A stretch of 64,000 bases of DNA, taken from Fratercula arctica (taxonomy: Eukaryota > Chordata > Aves > Charadriiformes > Alcidae). Below the pieces are notes generated by a model that was given only the letters and a program-made list of their open reading frames with translations, was not told the origin of the DNA and did no database searches. A program made the translations under genes and the position numbers. Shown in pieces: positions 24,101 through 37,119 of this stretch; positions within the stretch are counted from its first letter, which is position 1; each line of letters opens with the position of its first letter. The DNA is taken from positions 37,342,817 through 37,406,816 of the forward strand of contig CANTUZ010000008.1 in the NCBI GenBank assembly GCA_947846985.1. The letters run 5' to 3'.

Positions 24101-25694
24101 CCACAAAAAAACAATAAAACCTCACCACAAACACTGAAAGAATGAGTGACACCACATTTATACTGTAGAAGTGTAAGAGAGCTCTTCAGTCGCACAATTT
24201 TCTTTCCCAGATTATGAATGTCAGTTAAGATTGATGGGGGAAATCTCTTAAATGACATGTAAAAGTTGCATGTAAAGCAGTTCTTGGAAATCATCTCTAA
24301 AAATCAAATTATGATTGAGGGATCTGGCTAGTGAAAAACACGAAGCTGTCAGACAAAGCAAAGCGGGTTTGGATAACTAACTCAGCAAAAAATGGAGACT
24401 TCCTTCATCCCTTTCTTTGCTGCCCTCAGAACAAGAACCACTAAGACAAGTGAAGTCGTAGACGGCATAGAAGGAAAATGTTTAACTATGAAGCCATTTT
24501 TATGCATTAAAAAGGTACACAAATTCATAAAAGTATACTTCGAAGCAGAAGAGAAGATTTAAAAAATTAATAAAATCAGTGTAATGCCCCACTGTTTAGC
24601 CAACATCCAAATGTAAAAATTCACAAACAAGTTCAGACAACTAGAAATCACCAAAAAAGAGTGACTGGAAAATGCTGCGCTGCAACATTCAGAGACCCAT
24701 ATCGGCACAGCCCAAGGGCTGATGAGGCACTTTATAGCTTTAGATACCTATTTTCTGCTCAGAGTGACTCAGAGGTTATGATAGCTGCACTCCAGCCTGT
24801 TAGTCTTTACTGCATGTCCTGATTGTTATGCTGCAGCATTTCATTTGAGATTGGGGTTCCTGACACATCCCTCATTCAAAAACATATACAGCTGTGGAAC
24901 AAGTGTATATACAGACTGAAGTTCTGAATTTGGTGAATCTAGTCCACATCTACCTTGACAGAATTTATACAGTTAATTTTCTGGATATTATTGACAAAAA
25001 GTAGTACAATTTGCCACTCTCATATAACCCTTCCACGACACCAGTGATCAGTCCATAATCTGGAAGCCATATACAGTCCCAAGGACAATTAAGGTCAGGG
25101 CTTGTTCCTCCTTTTCCCCCATCACTTCTGTCTACATTGAGTTTCTTTTGCAAAGAGATATTTGCATATTTGCTAAATACACTCTTGGTAACCTGTGCAA
25201 CAGAAGTTTTTTACAATATCTTCCAATGCCATGGAAGTAATCTCTGAAGTATCTTTAATCTTAAACCGGAAATGTGGCTTCCCAGATACTGCTATTGAGG
25301 AGGTGAACAGGTTAAGAGCAGGAATAAATTCTACTGGGAAAGGAAATTGCATTATTAGACTTTGCTCTCAAGTACCTCTATTAGCCTACGCAAGAAAGCA
25401 GCTGAGGGTAGTCAGAAGTAGTCACGGCAAGTAACAATTCTGACACAGTTTGGTTGCTATTTAAATAGTAGATAAGAAGAAAAAAAAAAAAGGCAGTTAT
25501 AGCTAAAAGGACCTGGGAATCTCAAATCACTTTGTTTACTACAGGAGAAAACTAAGATCAAGCAGTGCAGAAGGAAGCATACAGTCCTGAAGCTTTCTTC
25601 AAATGTGTATGGAAAAGAAATGGTAAGAGGCAGAGAGAGGAGGTGTCAGAGTGTGGATTGTGCTGGCTCTACCAGGCAGGCTCTGGGAATTCAG

Positions 25695-25815
25695 GAGTTT
25701 GTTTTCTGTCTCTTGCCTTACTTATTTCCTGGACACGGACAAGTCATTTCACTTCTCTTTCTCCTCTCTTTTTGTTCTGTAAAACTGGTATTATACCATC
25801 TCTTGTGTATTTCAA
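25695..25815 (+). mobile_element. MIR/L2-like ancient repeat relic
   Basis: The sense-strand order GGACAAGTCATTTCACTTCT, then TTTGTTCTGTAAAACTGGTA, then TTATACCATCTCTTGTG mirrors the MIR/L2 3' block ('gcaagtcacttaacctct', 'catctgtaaaatggg', 'ataataccta'). The copy is diverged and short. MIR and L2 cannot be separated on this segment. Confidence 0.57.
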
Positions 25816-28800
25816 AGGCATGGCAGAGTGAAAGCTGGAAGGAAGCAAGCCAAGGAAAGAAAGAAGTCAGACTGACCCACTCAGCAGATTTGTAAGATGG
25901 GGGAAGGTACAGCTATTTATTGCTGTGCCAGACTGGCATGATCCTGTGGCTGGCTGGAGCAGGAGGCAGCCAGCTCACAGGCACTAACATGCTGGATGCC
26001 CCACCAAACCCATCTGAAATGACAACGCTGCCATGATTAATGAACATCTCCAAACACCATACAAAATAGCTAGGGAAAGTAATAATAATAATAAAAAAAT
26101 ATTAAGGAAAACCCCCATTCTCAAACTGTCACAAACCCAATCTACTACAAAATATACATCTCAGATGAGAAGAGGGGTCATTTTTCTCCCTTTGGGTATT
26201 AGAGTCTTTAGTCAAACCAATGCAAGTTTTCTCCTGGAGCAAACTCTTGCCCTGGACTGAGCAAGATGACAGCACTGTGGGTCATATTTAGAAAACCTAG
26301 ACGATGTCTGGCTCAAAAGCAGATCATCCTCATCCACTCTTTTACATGACTATCACCAGCAGCATGATACCTCAGCAGCCCGTTGGTGCTCAGTGTGCTG
26401 CGGGTGGCTGCCATAAATCAAGCGGTAGTTCAGCTTTCACCAGTGCCATTTCACCTTTGCCCATCAATCCTTTCCTTCTTGCAAAAGCCACTGACTTCCA
26501 CAGTTTCTATAAGGAAATGTCTGAGTAAACAGCAAATTCCTTCTTAGCCCCAAGGTCTCTCTTGAGCCTCTGTCTCGAGTTGTCCTATTTGGCACTTCAT
26601 CCTTCAAGTGTTTTTTTACCAATGTCTGTTCTATACCTGCTGGTCTGGTCTTGACTACAGGAATACATTGTTAAGCCAGACTCATTTTAGTTGCTACGAA
26701 AACATCTAAGCGTATGTACATCCAGACTTTCAGAGGACAGCGTTCCTCAAAAATCAAAACAGATCAGCTATTCAGATTTAGAGCGCATTGCTTCGATAAG
26801 TAATCCTCGCTAAAATCTAGGACAGCAATGTATTTGTGCCACAGCAAGCCACTAGAAAGTTTCTACATTGTCTCAATATACCAGCACATTTAAGCTCCAG
26901 CGCAAATCTCTGTTGACAACAGAATGAACCTTCATCAGATTATAGCAGTGGTAGCCATAACAGTAACACTATGATAAATACAATTAATCCAAACACTTCC
27001 ACAGTCCCCTTTAGCTGCCAGTCTCAAAGTGTTCTTCTACACATGAGGGTAACGACCCCCTTCTTTGCTGGCAGGAAAACTGAAGTGCTGCAGTGTGACA
27101 CCATTTGTTCAACAAGGCGCAATTGTAGGTCTTGGACATTTCACTGTAATTCCCTAACTTTCTTATTTTCTCTAATGGGCCATTATACACTCTACAAACA
27201 ATTAGGAAGTTTGATGGTGCTTCCAGCTTTAGTAGCTTCAAAAGATCTGTCAGGTACCAAAGAGGCATTTAATATGTCAGACCTCGGGACTGGCTGAAGT
27301 GTAACTCCTGCTGATGAGAGGGCTTTAAAGAGGTGTGTAATAAGTCAGCCATGTATCAAAGAACAGGCTCTACTCTTTGGTTCTCAGCTGTCGAGCAGTA
27401 AATAAAAATTAACGTATAACGGCAAAACACCTTCCTTAGGCATGCTTCCAACTCCTGCTCCAGGGAGCCTGGAAAACTGCTAAGAGCAGCTCAAGTGAAG
27501 AGAGCTGTGTGTCAGGAGTACTCCAGCAAAGTGACCCAGCCGTGTGCTTGCCTTTGATCACTTCCCACTTCTATTGTTCTGCAAATATGATTGCATCAAC
27601 TTGCCTTTCATCTTCTTCTATTTAGTCTGCCCTAATGTGCCTGCAACATAGCTGAAGCAAAAAATCATAGCCTACACGTGGATTCTAGATCACCTTGAAA
27701 TACTGCTTCGAAAGCGTTAGCCTTGATTTCCAAAAGATCTTGATAATACAGGCAGGCAGCAAAAAACAGACACAGGAGACATTTTCCAAGCAACTAACAA
27801 GTTTTCAGCTCATTGTCAGTGCAGAGATTTACCAGACAGCAGAAGACCCACTAGTCTCCATCCTTTATCCCATCTTTCACTCACATCCAAGTGCTGGTAC
27901 TACTCGTGTTATTAACACCACATTTAAGTTACTTTCTGGTAAGAGAGAGCTGTTTATGGCAGCGCAACAGCAGAGCAGGAGATTGACAGTGCGGGGAGTA
28001 AGATGAAACACTAAAACTTTTCCTGCAGTTGTAGCAGACACAACCAGCAACTCTTCTATCAGAGCATCTGTACTTCCAGCAGCTCCCTTCATTTCCACCA
28101 TGGGATTCACATGGGGCAGGGATGGGACGGTGAGGACATACACTAGTGCAAATAAATAAATCCATGAAATTTCTATCAATCTGGAGGGAAGCAGAGCCAC
28201 AGCTTGACTCAGACATGCAAAGAAAGAAAGTTTTACATCGTTGAGATTTTTCTTTGGGGTTATAGATCATTGTCAAAATAACCTCAAATTGGGCCACTAC
28301 CTACTACCCAGCATTGCTCCAGAAGGCAAGAACTCCACAGACAGTTTTGCTCTTTAGGCAAAAGCAACACTATGCAATAGGCTGAGCTTACCAGAAGACA
28401 GTTATCTTGAGAATCAGCTGGATTGTGAAATGTCACAAACCACGCTATTTCTTAGATCTTGACCTCTCAGCACAAGTACATAGCAACATGTGCATGCCTG
28501 TAATACAGTTAAAAAAATGCCAAATAAAGCATTTCACTACATACACTTCTCTGCCTGCAAGAGGACAGTGAAAGTGCACACAGCAGATATTAGCCATATC
28601 ACTGCATTTACTATTGCAGGATGATCAGACACAGCAGTGATTAACATACAGTAAGAGTCTATACAATAGAAGAAACAACTTGAGCGAGTTTGTGTATTCC
28701 ATAGCACTCAGAACAGCATTATTTTACACAGATAGCAATGCTCGACTTTTCCAACAGCTGATCTGCCACTTTGATACTACTAGGAGACACATCATTTTCT

Positions 28801-30239
28801 TAACAGTCAAAATGCGTATTTTCACAATTCGTTCCCACACAGAGTTGTGGTCTGAAGATACCAGCCTTTTAAGTAGCATGAGATCTTTTTTTTTTTTAAT
28901 ACATAGAAAGCAAAGAAGGACAAGATTGAAATTATATTTCCTGCACATTTATCATATGGTTACATTCACCTTGTAGAAATGCAGCCTTAGCATTCAATAG
29001 AGGTGCTTAGCGCCAAGGAAAAGCTTGTAAAACCATGTCTGAGCATGTATCACACCCTTATTCCTTCTAACAAGTCACAGCATCTTTATGACACCCTTTC
29101 AGAAGGGCATCCTCAATTCCCTTTGGCAATTTCCTACCTTACATTCAAAACATCGATTTCCCCCAAGGACAGCCTGATGCTGAGTTTGGAGGACATAATG
29201 AAATCCTTGTCGTTAGGATATTAGTACCTACGCTTGCATCAGCAATTCACTTCCTTTTATATGCATGTAACGTCAGTTAAAACTCCACTTCTGTACGTGA
29301 AAGGTGTAGATGAAATATGCACTGATGCTCAAGAACAAAGCATCTCATTAGCTCTCTGAGCACAGTGCACTGCAGTTTGTCATTATCCAATGCATTCCTT
29401 GCAAGCCACTGGGTGGGGGATATGACAGTCCCTGAGGCTGCATTGCAGAGAACTACTATCGACAGCCAAGCAATACCAGAAACAGGGTATTGCCCAAAAT
29501 TATTTGTCATTGGCATCTCCTTTAATATCAGAGGTGGAGGGCAAATAGAACAAACAAACAAAAAAGCACTGGTGAGGTGTAGGGATATTACCTTTGAGTT
29601 AATGTATTGATAAAAGCCACTTACGAGACACGTCTCTGCCTCATCCACACAACCCAATAGATCATATATCCTAGGATGAGTTATCCACCAACATATTGTA
29701 ATGTGAAATTCTCTCTGTTAATAGGGAGTTCAACAAAACAGCGATAGCAAGAGGGGAAAAAAAAAGTTACTATTGTAGTTTATAAAGCATTTATAATATG
29801 ACTTTTGCTCAACTGTGACCGTTTCAAAAATGGCAACATTTTACCTGCTGTACAAGAGGGGTTTCTGAAATGAGGCCCACAGAGTCTTTGTGTATAGCTG
29901 CAAAGCGATGTCGATAATGGCAGCACCGATCAGGATAATCCTTGGTGCTGCAGTGGCAACAAGCTTTCTCGCAGATGAGCCAAGAGTGGATTCAGGAAAC
30001 AGACAGTCAGGGACTGCAGTTATTAACCTGACTCCAGAGAGTCCTATGGCTGTGCATTGCAGACTAATTCATCCTCTAGGCCTACCTGCTACTGTGAACT
30101 GGAATGAACACCCTCTGCAGGGGTCATTCTAAATGTGACATGTCACCCTCCAAAATCTGGAAACCTGCAAAGCTATTCTGCTATCTATAAATTGTCTAGG
30201 AGTTGGCATATAGAGGAATCCACCAGCACTGCAATAGAA
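25816..30239. other. Non-coding, nothing recognised
   Basis: The sequence is unique, with a short (AAT)n run at 26081-26093 and a T12 run at 28886-28897. Open frames up to 126 codons occur on both strands without recognisable domains. Confidence 0.6.
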
Positions 30240-30340
30240 GATTAATTCCAGTGCTTTTGCCACGGGAATTGACAGCTGGACTTCCTGAGTAACCCTGAAT
30301 AAGCTACATTCTCCTGTCTCTCAGTTGTCGTGTGGGATAG
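30240..30340 (+). mobile_element. Possible MIR/L2-like relic
   Basis: TGAGTAACCCTGAATAAGCT followed by ACATTCTCCTGTCTCTCAGTT resembles the MIR/L2 block around 'tgtgaccctgggcaagtcac..cctcagttt'. The match is short and stops soon after. Treat it as tentative. Confidence 0.35.
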
Positions 30341-30414
30341 CACATCCTCCACATGTAGGGGTGCCCAGAGGCATTAGTGCTCCCCATACTGACACTGACA
30401 GCTCCATGTGGCCA

Positions 30415-30451
30415 AGCACAAATACCATGGGACAGCACAAATACCATGGGA
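30415..30451. repeat. 19-bp period tandem duplication
   Basis: AGCACAAATACCATGGGA occurs exactly at 30415-30432 and 30434-30451, one base apart. Confidence 0.95.
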
Positions 30452-33340
30452 GCACTGCAGAATACCCTAGTCCTGTACGAACAACACAGTACTTATTTGT
30501 AAAATACCCTTCTTTCAAATGCTGCTATAATTATTTATTAATCTGGTCTCGTTTCTGTCTATTTGTTCTGCCACTTTCTGCTGTGCTCCAGAGGCGTCTG
30601 TATATAATCAAGCCACAAACATGTTTTGCTTTGTTTTAAATTTTGTTTAATAATTGTTTCCTGACTAGCTTTAAACAAAACTAATCTCACGTGCACAGAC
30701 ATGTATACACAAAAAAAAAAAATTCTAATTTTAATTATTTTTTTTAAAAAAGGACTCCTCAGTTATTAAATGTTTTAAGTAAAATCATTGCAAAAGAAAT
30801 GCAAGCATCACAAAAATGCAGAAATCATGGCGTTCTGGCACAGAAAACATCCACCTTTGAACTAAATTTCCTACCAACAGGAGAGTTCAAACGACGTATT
30901 TTTCCCTCATGCAACCTATTTGTGAAATCCTCCGCCGTCTGGAGGTTGAGTGGAAAGAACAAGCTAGAGTGAAAGAAGTGACCCAAAAATCTATAACGTG
31001 TTACATGGTGGGTCAGGCAGGGACAGATAACAACCAAGACTTTGCCCACATATTGTGCCTCGAATCTGGCAAGGAGGGCCAGCAGCCCAGTGTGGCACAT
31101 ACACGAGGCTGAGGATGAGCCGCCTTAAGGCTGGATGTTACTGGTATCAGAGAGTGACAGGCAATTCATTCTCCTAAAGCTTGAACCATTCACAACACAA
31201 AAGAAAAAGGATGGTTTCAGGACCATTTTAGCTTTTTTCAAGTATCCCAGTGCTACAACAGTTCTTCCCTCTCTGTATTTTTGGGCTAACAGAAGGTCAG
31301 TCCCTCTCTTGAGCATTGTAACTAACTCACTCTTTGCTGGTTGAAGTTAATACCATTTCCATAGATATCTGTGACCCCAAGATTTTTCCCCTTGCTCTTT
31401 CATGACACTGGGGGCACAGGAAGAGGATTTCCTAGCAATGAGCCAGAAAAACAGTTACAAACTGAAGCCAAACACCAAATCAAACTCTGATCTCCCACCC
31501 CCTGCCCATCGTTTGCCTTCTAATTCTTCTTTAGTTAGTAAGCACAGCCAAAATAGACCTTTTCCTTGTTTTAATTTGCTTATTTCTTTGTTTCTGACAG
31601 AAGAAATACATCCTTCCTGCAGGAGAACCAACTCCACTCTTCTATAAATAAAATCCACTTGGGTAGATGGAAGTTTCTTTGAGAGGCTTGTAACACAACT
31701 GATTTTAAAAATGGAAGACTAGAAAAGCCAGAAGGAAAACTTTTTTGTCTCACAAAGGTATTGAGGAGCAAAGACATTTATTTGGGTAAGTTTTCAGTGG
31801 GACATTTAGGGAATGTGAAGCCACTACTTATTTTATGTGAAGCACAGCAGTTAACAAGCATAGGGTTAAACCCATCAGTAACCCAGCAAAGCAGAGTAAA
31901 AGATAAATTTACTAAAGTGCACAGTGAGACACTGTTAACCAAACACTGTTCTTTCTAAATATATGCTCGCATACAAAAATATATCACCTATTGCTGTGCT
32001 ATGTAAGCAGGTTTCAATACTGAACAGCCCAGTGATTTACAGATGCCTGGGTTATAGAAAAGAAAGAGCACAGATGGCTCTCGTCAGCACTATAGAAGGG
32101 GTTGGCAGAAGACCTGAAAAGAAAGAGAAGCTACTAAGGATGAGCCGAACATACCCATGGCCCTTTCACACCATACCTGAATTGGGAACTACAACTGTGA
32201 ATTAGTCCAAGTCCATGTAAGTTCTTGAATTTCACAGAAGCGTCTAGTATCTTACCATTTTAACTGTATAGTCTTGATTTTAAAATTTGACTTTGTATTT
32301 CACAGGAAAAAAGAAAAAAGAGAGAATTGTTAATCTCTGATAACAATTGTGCACAAAAAAATTATATAAGTAAATCTATATACATGTCTCTGCTTTTTAT
32401 GAAGGATTTGATGTGTGAAATATAACCATCCCAAACTCTGCTAAGAAACAGCGCAAACTAAACAGTTGCAATCGTACATTACAGAAAGTGGAAAAAAAAA
32501 AAGAAAAAAAAAATCAGTGTCAGGCACACAGAATAGGTATTCACAGTGAAACAAAAAGAAAATTAATGTCCCTCAGTCTATGGACTGATGATAGGTTTGC
32601 CATGATTGTTTTTTCCCCCTGGGAGATTATGTCTCTCAGGAGGTGACATCCACTTAAGGGACAATGAACCACTATTTATATAAATGTCCATCAAGGAAAC
32701 TCTCTAAACAATTGCAAATATTGACCGACACGCAGCAGATTAATTTGGCTTCACTGTCATCGGGATATATTGTAGACAGCTATTGTGGAATGGCAGATCT
32801 TTTACATTCATACTTGACACATTACAACTGAACATGGAATTTCCGTCAACGACAAAAGCAGCATTTAATAGTCACTTTGCTTGCCTAACGGAGACATATG
32901 CCTTCCTAATAATGTAAAGACAAGCAGGATTTTTTCTAACAAATACTGAGAGATTTTTTTTGTCATAATACTAGACATTACCTATGTAAACAGTACAATC
33001 CCATGTTAACAAAAGGTTCCTCTGTCTCCACAAGGAGTATCTCCACTAGATCCCAAAACACAAATCTGTGTTCTGCCATAATCATTTAAATGTGAGGGGA
33101 CATCAAGGTCTGTAACGCGCAGAAGCATTTCCCTTAGTTGCAAGAGCTAGTTCAATGTGCAGTTTGTTTGTTTTTATTAATACAGCAAGTCCTTGAACTC
33201 AGCTGCAAAGTAATTACAACAGTCTCTAAGTTAAGAAAGTGTCTGAGGTCAAGCCTTGAAACAGGGCAAGACAGCACTGAGACAAACATATTGCATCCTG
33301 CTGCTGCCTCTGGGCTAAAGATCACAAACTCTGTATCTCC
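30452..33340. other. Non-coding; candidate conserved stretch near the end
   Basis: No exon is recognised. The 32640-32990 part is unique and free of simple repeats. It contains homeodomain-type TAAT cores (GCAGATTAATTTGGC) and AATTGCAAATATTGACC. A 55-codon plus-strand frame runs 32664-32831 but resembles nothing known. A/T runs occur at about 30711-30751 and 32490-32510. Confidence 0.5.
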
Positions 33341-33420
33341 TCATAGAATCATCGAATTCAGACCTTGAGGATCATCTAGTTCCAACTCCCTGTCATGGGC
33401 AGGGACACCTTTCGCTAGAC
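33341..33420 (-). mobile_element. CR1: CR1 LINE 3'-end stub (outer member of a pair)
   Basis: It begins TCATAGAATCATCGAATTC and continues ATCATCTAGTTCCAACTCCC, GTCATGGGCAGGGACACC and CGCTAGAC. This is a CR1 3' tail of a subfamily with the 'ctagttccaac..gggcagggacacc' signature, different from its neighbour. It stops exactly where the next CR1 3' tail begins. Confidence 0.9.
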
Positions 33421-34775
33421 CATAGAATGTGTTGGGTTAGAAGGGACCTTTAAAGGTCATCTAGTCCAACCCCCCTGCAGTAAGCAGGGACATCTTCAAC
33501 TAGATCAGGTTGCTCAGAGCCTCATCAAGCCTGGCCTTGAACACCTCCAGGGATGAGACAGCCACAACCTCCCTGGGCAACCTGTTCCAGTGCCTCACCA
33601 CCCTCACAGTAAAGAGTTTCTTCCTAATATCCGATCTAAATCTACCCTCTTTCAGCTTAAAACCATTACCCCTCATCCTATCACAACACTCCCTCATAAA
33701 GAGTCCCTCCCCATCTTTCCTGTAGGCCCCCTTCAAGGACTGGAAGGCGGCTATAAGGTCTCCCTGGAGCCTTCTCTTCTCCAGGCTGAACAACCCCAAC
33801 TCTCTCAGCCTGTCCCCATAGCAGAGGGGCTCCAGCCCTCTGAGCATCTTTGTGCCCCTCCTCTGGACTCGCTCCAACAGGTCCATGTCCTTCTGCTGTT
33901 GGGTGCCCCAGAGCCGGACACAGTACTCCGGGGGGATCTCACGAGAGCAGAGTGGAGGGGATGAATCACCTCCCTCGACCTGCTGGCCACAGTTCTTTTG
34001 ATGCAGCCCAGGATGAGCGTGGATTTCTGGGCTGCAAGTGCACATTGCTGGCTCATGTTGAGCTTCCCATCAACCAACACCCCCAAGTCCTTCTCCTCAG
34101 GGCTGCTCTCAATCCATTCTCCACCCAACCTGTATTTGTACTTGGAATTGCCCTGACCCATGTGCAGGACCTTGCACTTGGCCTTGTTGAACTTCACGAG
34201 GCTTGTATGGGCCCACCTCTCAAGCCTGTCCAGGTTCCCCTGGATGGCATCCCTTCCCTCCAGCATGTCGACCGCACTGCACAGCTTGGTGATGTCAGCA
34301 AACCTGCTGAGGGTACACTCAATCCCACTGTCCACGCCGCCAATAAAGATGTTGAATAGCACCAGTCTCAATCCCTGAAGAATGACACTCGTCACTGGTC
34401 ACCACTTGGACATCAAGCCAGCCAATTCCTTATCCACCGAGTCGTCCATCCATCAAATTCCCGTCTCTCCCATTTAGAGACAAGGATGTCGTGTGGGACA
34501 GCGTCAAATGCTTTGCACAAGTCCAGGTAGATGATGTCTGTTGCTCTCCCCTTATCCACCAACGCTGTAACGCTGTTGTAGAAGGCCACCAAATTTGTCA
34601 GACACGATTTGCCCTTAGTGAAGCCACATTGGCTGTCACCGACCACAGCCTTATTTTCCACGTGCCTTAGCAGAGTTTCCAGGAGGATCTGCTCCATGAT
34701 CTTGCCAGGCACAGAAGTGAGGCTGACCCAGCCTGTAGTTCCCTCAACTTCGCAACTCTCCTTATGAAACTGTAG
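33421..34775 (-). mobile_element. CR1: CR1 LINE, 5'-truncated (about 1.35 kb)
   Basis: This is the largest transposon in the window. The 3' tail starts at CATAGAATGTGTTGGGTT and is followed by about 80 bases of 3' untranslated sequence, the ORF2 stop at 33500-33502, the C-terminal region, and part of the reverse transcriptase up to about 34712. Similarity fades near 34775 (CTTATGAAAC). The element reads on the minus strand. It is next to, and in the same orientation as, the CR1 stub at 33341, giving a head-to-tail compound. Confidence 0.95.
33500..34712 (-). pseudogene. CR1 ORF2 reverse transcriptase remnant
   Basis: This was the CR1 ORF2 polyprotein (endonuclease plus reverse transcriptase), which copies the element into the genome. 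Only the middle and C-terminal reverse transcriptase parts remain, spread over three minus-strand frames: 34413-34712, 33805-34395 and 33500-34045. The first holds [14 protein letters not shown] and motif [15 protein letters not shown] (near 34487-34532), then ends at WIRNWLA-stop. The second lacks the usual motif B glycine-proline-glutamine-glycine. It has FADITKL at 34285-34302, where the second catalytic aspartate of FADD is replaced by isoleucine. The third carries the C-terminal segment and ends [10 protein letters not shown] at the natural stop. Frameshifts, an apparent short deletion between motifs A and C and the lost aspartate make it inactive. The endonuclease and ORF1 are absent. 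Confidence 0.93.
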
Positions 34776-37119
34776 GTTTACAATCCTGGGACAAATGGAA
34801 ATTTGTCAGACTCACTGCAAGACATTCATTGCTATGACACAGGCAGCACAGCAGTATTTGGAATAGGATGCAGCAGAATAACTAATACCCGACTTTCAGA
34901 AACATCAAGGAGGTGCAGTTTCTTTGACTTCTGTGCAGCTTTGGATGCTCAACGCCTGAAAGCCAGACCACGGGAGGAACTCAGAAAACAAAACCAGACA
35001 ACCACTTTGTCTTGCTCCCACTTAGCTACACCCTTTTTGGGTCTAGTAGTTCTAGATTATACTCTTAATTGGCATCATATTCATATTCCCATCTGAGATT
35101 TAAAGGAAGAGTGTGTGTGTGTACTCTGGTGTTAAACAGGCGGATGTAGCAACAGGAAACTGATAATCAAAACATTTTTCTTTTGTAATGCATTTTAGTT
35201 TGTCATCAGGACTTGGTTTTGAACAAGTCTAAGAAACGTAAATCCTTGCTTTATTCTCCTTACTTCACCCTTTCAAGTGCTCCAGCAGGAGAGAAGGAAA
35301 GTTGTTGTGAAGCAGGATAATTAGGGACTTACACTGTAATTGTTAAGAGCACTGAGCACAAAGGCAATACTAAGACAAGCTGCCTGAAGCTTTTTTGGCT
35401 GCGGGAAGTGGCGTTACCAGGGTAATCACTTTCAAACTGTCCAGCAAGACTGCTGGGGAACTCTGTACTGAGAGGGATGTGTAAGCCAAAGCGTACTTCC
35501 TGAAAAAGAGAACATGGGCATTCACTGATGATTTGTAGGACTTCCATGTTTTGTCTTAAATACGCATTTCTAGCTTGCTGAAAGTTGGAAAGCTGAGCTC
35601 ATTGTGAACATTTAAGATCCTTCCCTATCACATCCTGAATCTTGCAGCTGATTTGAAAATCAGATGGGGTAAAGGAAAGTAACTTGAGAATCACAGAGAT
35701 GCTAACCAAATTAGAGACATGTTGGGTATGGCCTACGTATAAATGCTCAGGGGTGAAAGTGCAAGGAACCACACTTTTCCCACACTGCAGATCAATAAAT
35801 TTGCAGTACTTGTGCTTTCCTGCACTGGCCCCTTGTAGCAGCTCTTTAGGTGCCAGTGCTATTGTTGTGTTTGGCTGCAGGAATGCAGCCCATCACTCAG
35901 CTGCACTGCCCCTCTGCCCTTAACTCTTAAGATCCGTGCAGAGACTGCTTTTAATTCTGGAGATCCACAGTGAAGGGTCTGGTCTTCACCAAGATAGCAG
36001 CTGTTACCAAGATAGCAGTTGTTACGCTAATCTGAGGCCTCACTGTGCTAATTGCTGCATGACCAAGTCACAGTAGAGCCAGCTCCCGCCCCACACTATC
36101 TAGCTATTAGATTATCCTGCTACGGAAGGTGGACAAAACCACACACAGCGTTTGCAGATGGAAGGAGGTGACATGAAAGGAAGGGTGACAGCAACAACAA
36201 AAGGGCAGACGCAGGTTTCCTGGCCGGCTGCAGAAGAAAAGGGGGTACACTGTTGCAGCGGTGACCCTGTGCTTTTCATGCAGTGGCATGGCACCACCCC
36301 TGCCTGGTGGGGGACGTGCATCTGAACAGTGTGAGGGGGACACCAGAGCCTAGAAATGACTGCTGGTCCAGCATCTATGAAAGGAGCAGGAAGGGTTTTC
36401 AGCATACAGTGTTAATGTGTTGCCTCTTTGCTATGTTTTCCACTTGCAGATAACTATCACACTCGTTATCCCAAGGCATGAAAACAAACAACCAACCCAC
36501 AGAGAGAAGATGCAGTCTCATTTTAGATTATGTTTAGATTTGTTCATTTTATGTGAATCAAGCCATGCCACAAAATTATCTAGGAGCCACTTAAAAGGTT
36601 TTCAGTTCATGAACAAAAGTTGTCAGAGATCCCATTTGCACAGGGCCTATGGATACAGTTACGTAAAGGTGGAAGGATCTCCAACATTTTTCTTCCTAAT
36701 GCCCTGTATTCAAAGCTAAAAGTAATTACCTTATGTACATGATTTTAACTGTATTTCCATGCTAGGCTGCACAGGACATTTGTCACTACATATTTTATCA
36801 GGCCTACATATCCTAGCCTCAAGTTATCCATCAACCCTCTACCTCAACACTACAAAGCATCTAGTAAACAGCTTCTTTGAATTTTCTCCTTGTAACCAAA
36901 TGTGAACCCCCACAAAAGGAGGGAAGCACATTTTAGAGCTAAAAAGGCTTTGTTAAGGACACACAAGTTGCCATGACCTGTCTCTTCCTAAACTTAGAGA
37001 GCTGTAAATTCAGCACCTCCAACTACCTCAGCTACCACTATATCCAATTCTGCATCAAGGGATACTACTGCACTTCCGGCATTTTTTTTTCCACTTCAAT
37101 TCTTTAGAAGTTTATATTT
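34776..37119. other. Non-coding, nothing recognised
   Basis: This is unique sequence after the CR1. It contains a (GT)6 run at 35111-35122 and the small tandem duplication at 35988. Open frames up to 100 codons are unsupported. Confidence 0.6.
35988..36023. repeat. 18-bp tandem duplication
   Basis: ACCAAGATAGCAGCTGTT (35988-36005) is repeated at 36006-36023 with one C-to-T difference. Confidence 0.95.

Larger units (their letters stand above)
22527..25694. other. Non-coding, with homopolymer runs
   Basis: No exon is recognised. The interval includes a C15 run and an A18 run, listed separately. The rest is unique AT-rich DNA. Confidence 0.6.

Noticed and set aside
27035..27120. Possible reverse MIR-like piece (GGAAAACTGAAGTGCTGCAG)
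   Set aside because: The flanking blocks expected on either side are missing, so the short match is not enough.
33510..34378. Plus-strand open frames of 71-169 codons over the CR1 at 33421
   Set aside because: They are antisense shadows of the CR1 ORF2 remnant; the CR1 motifs lie on the minus strand.
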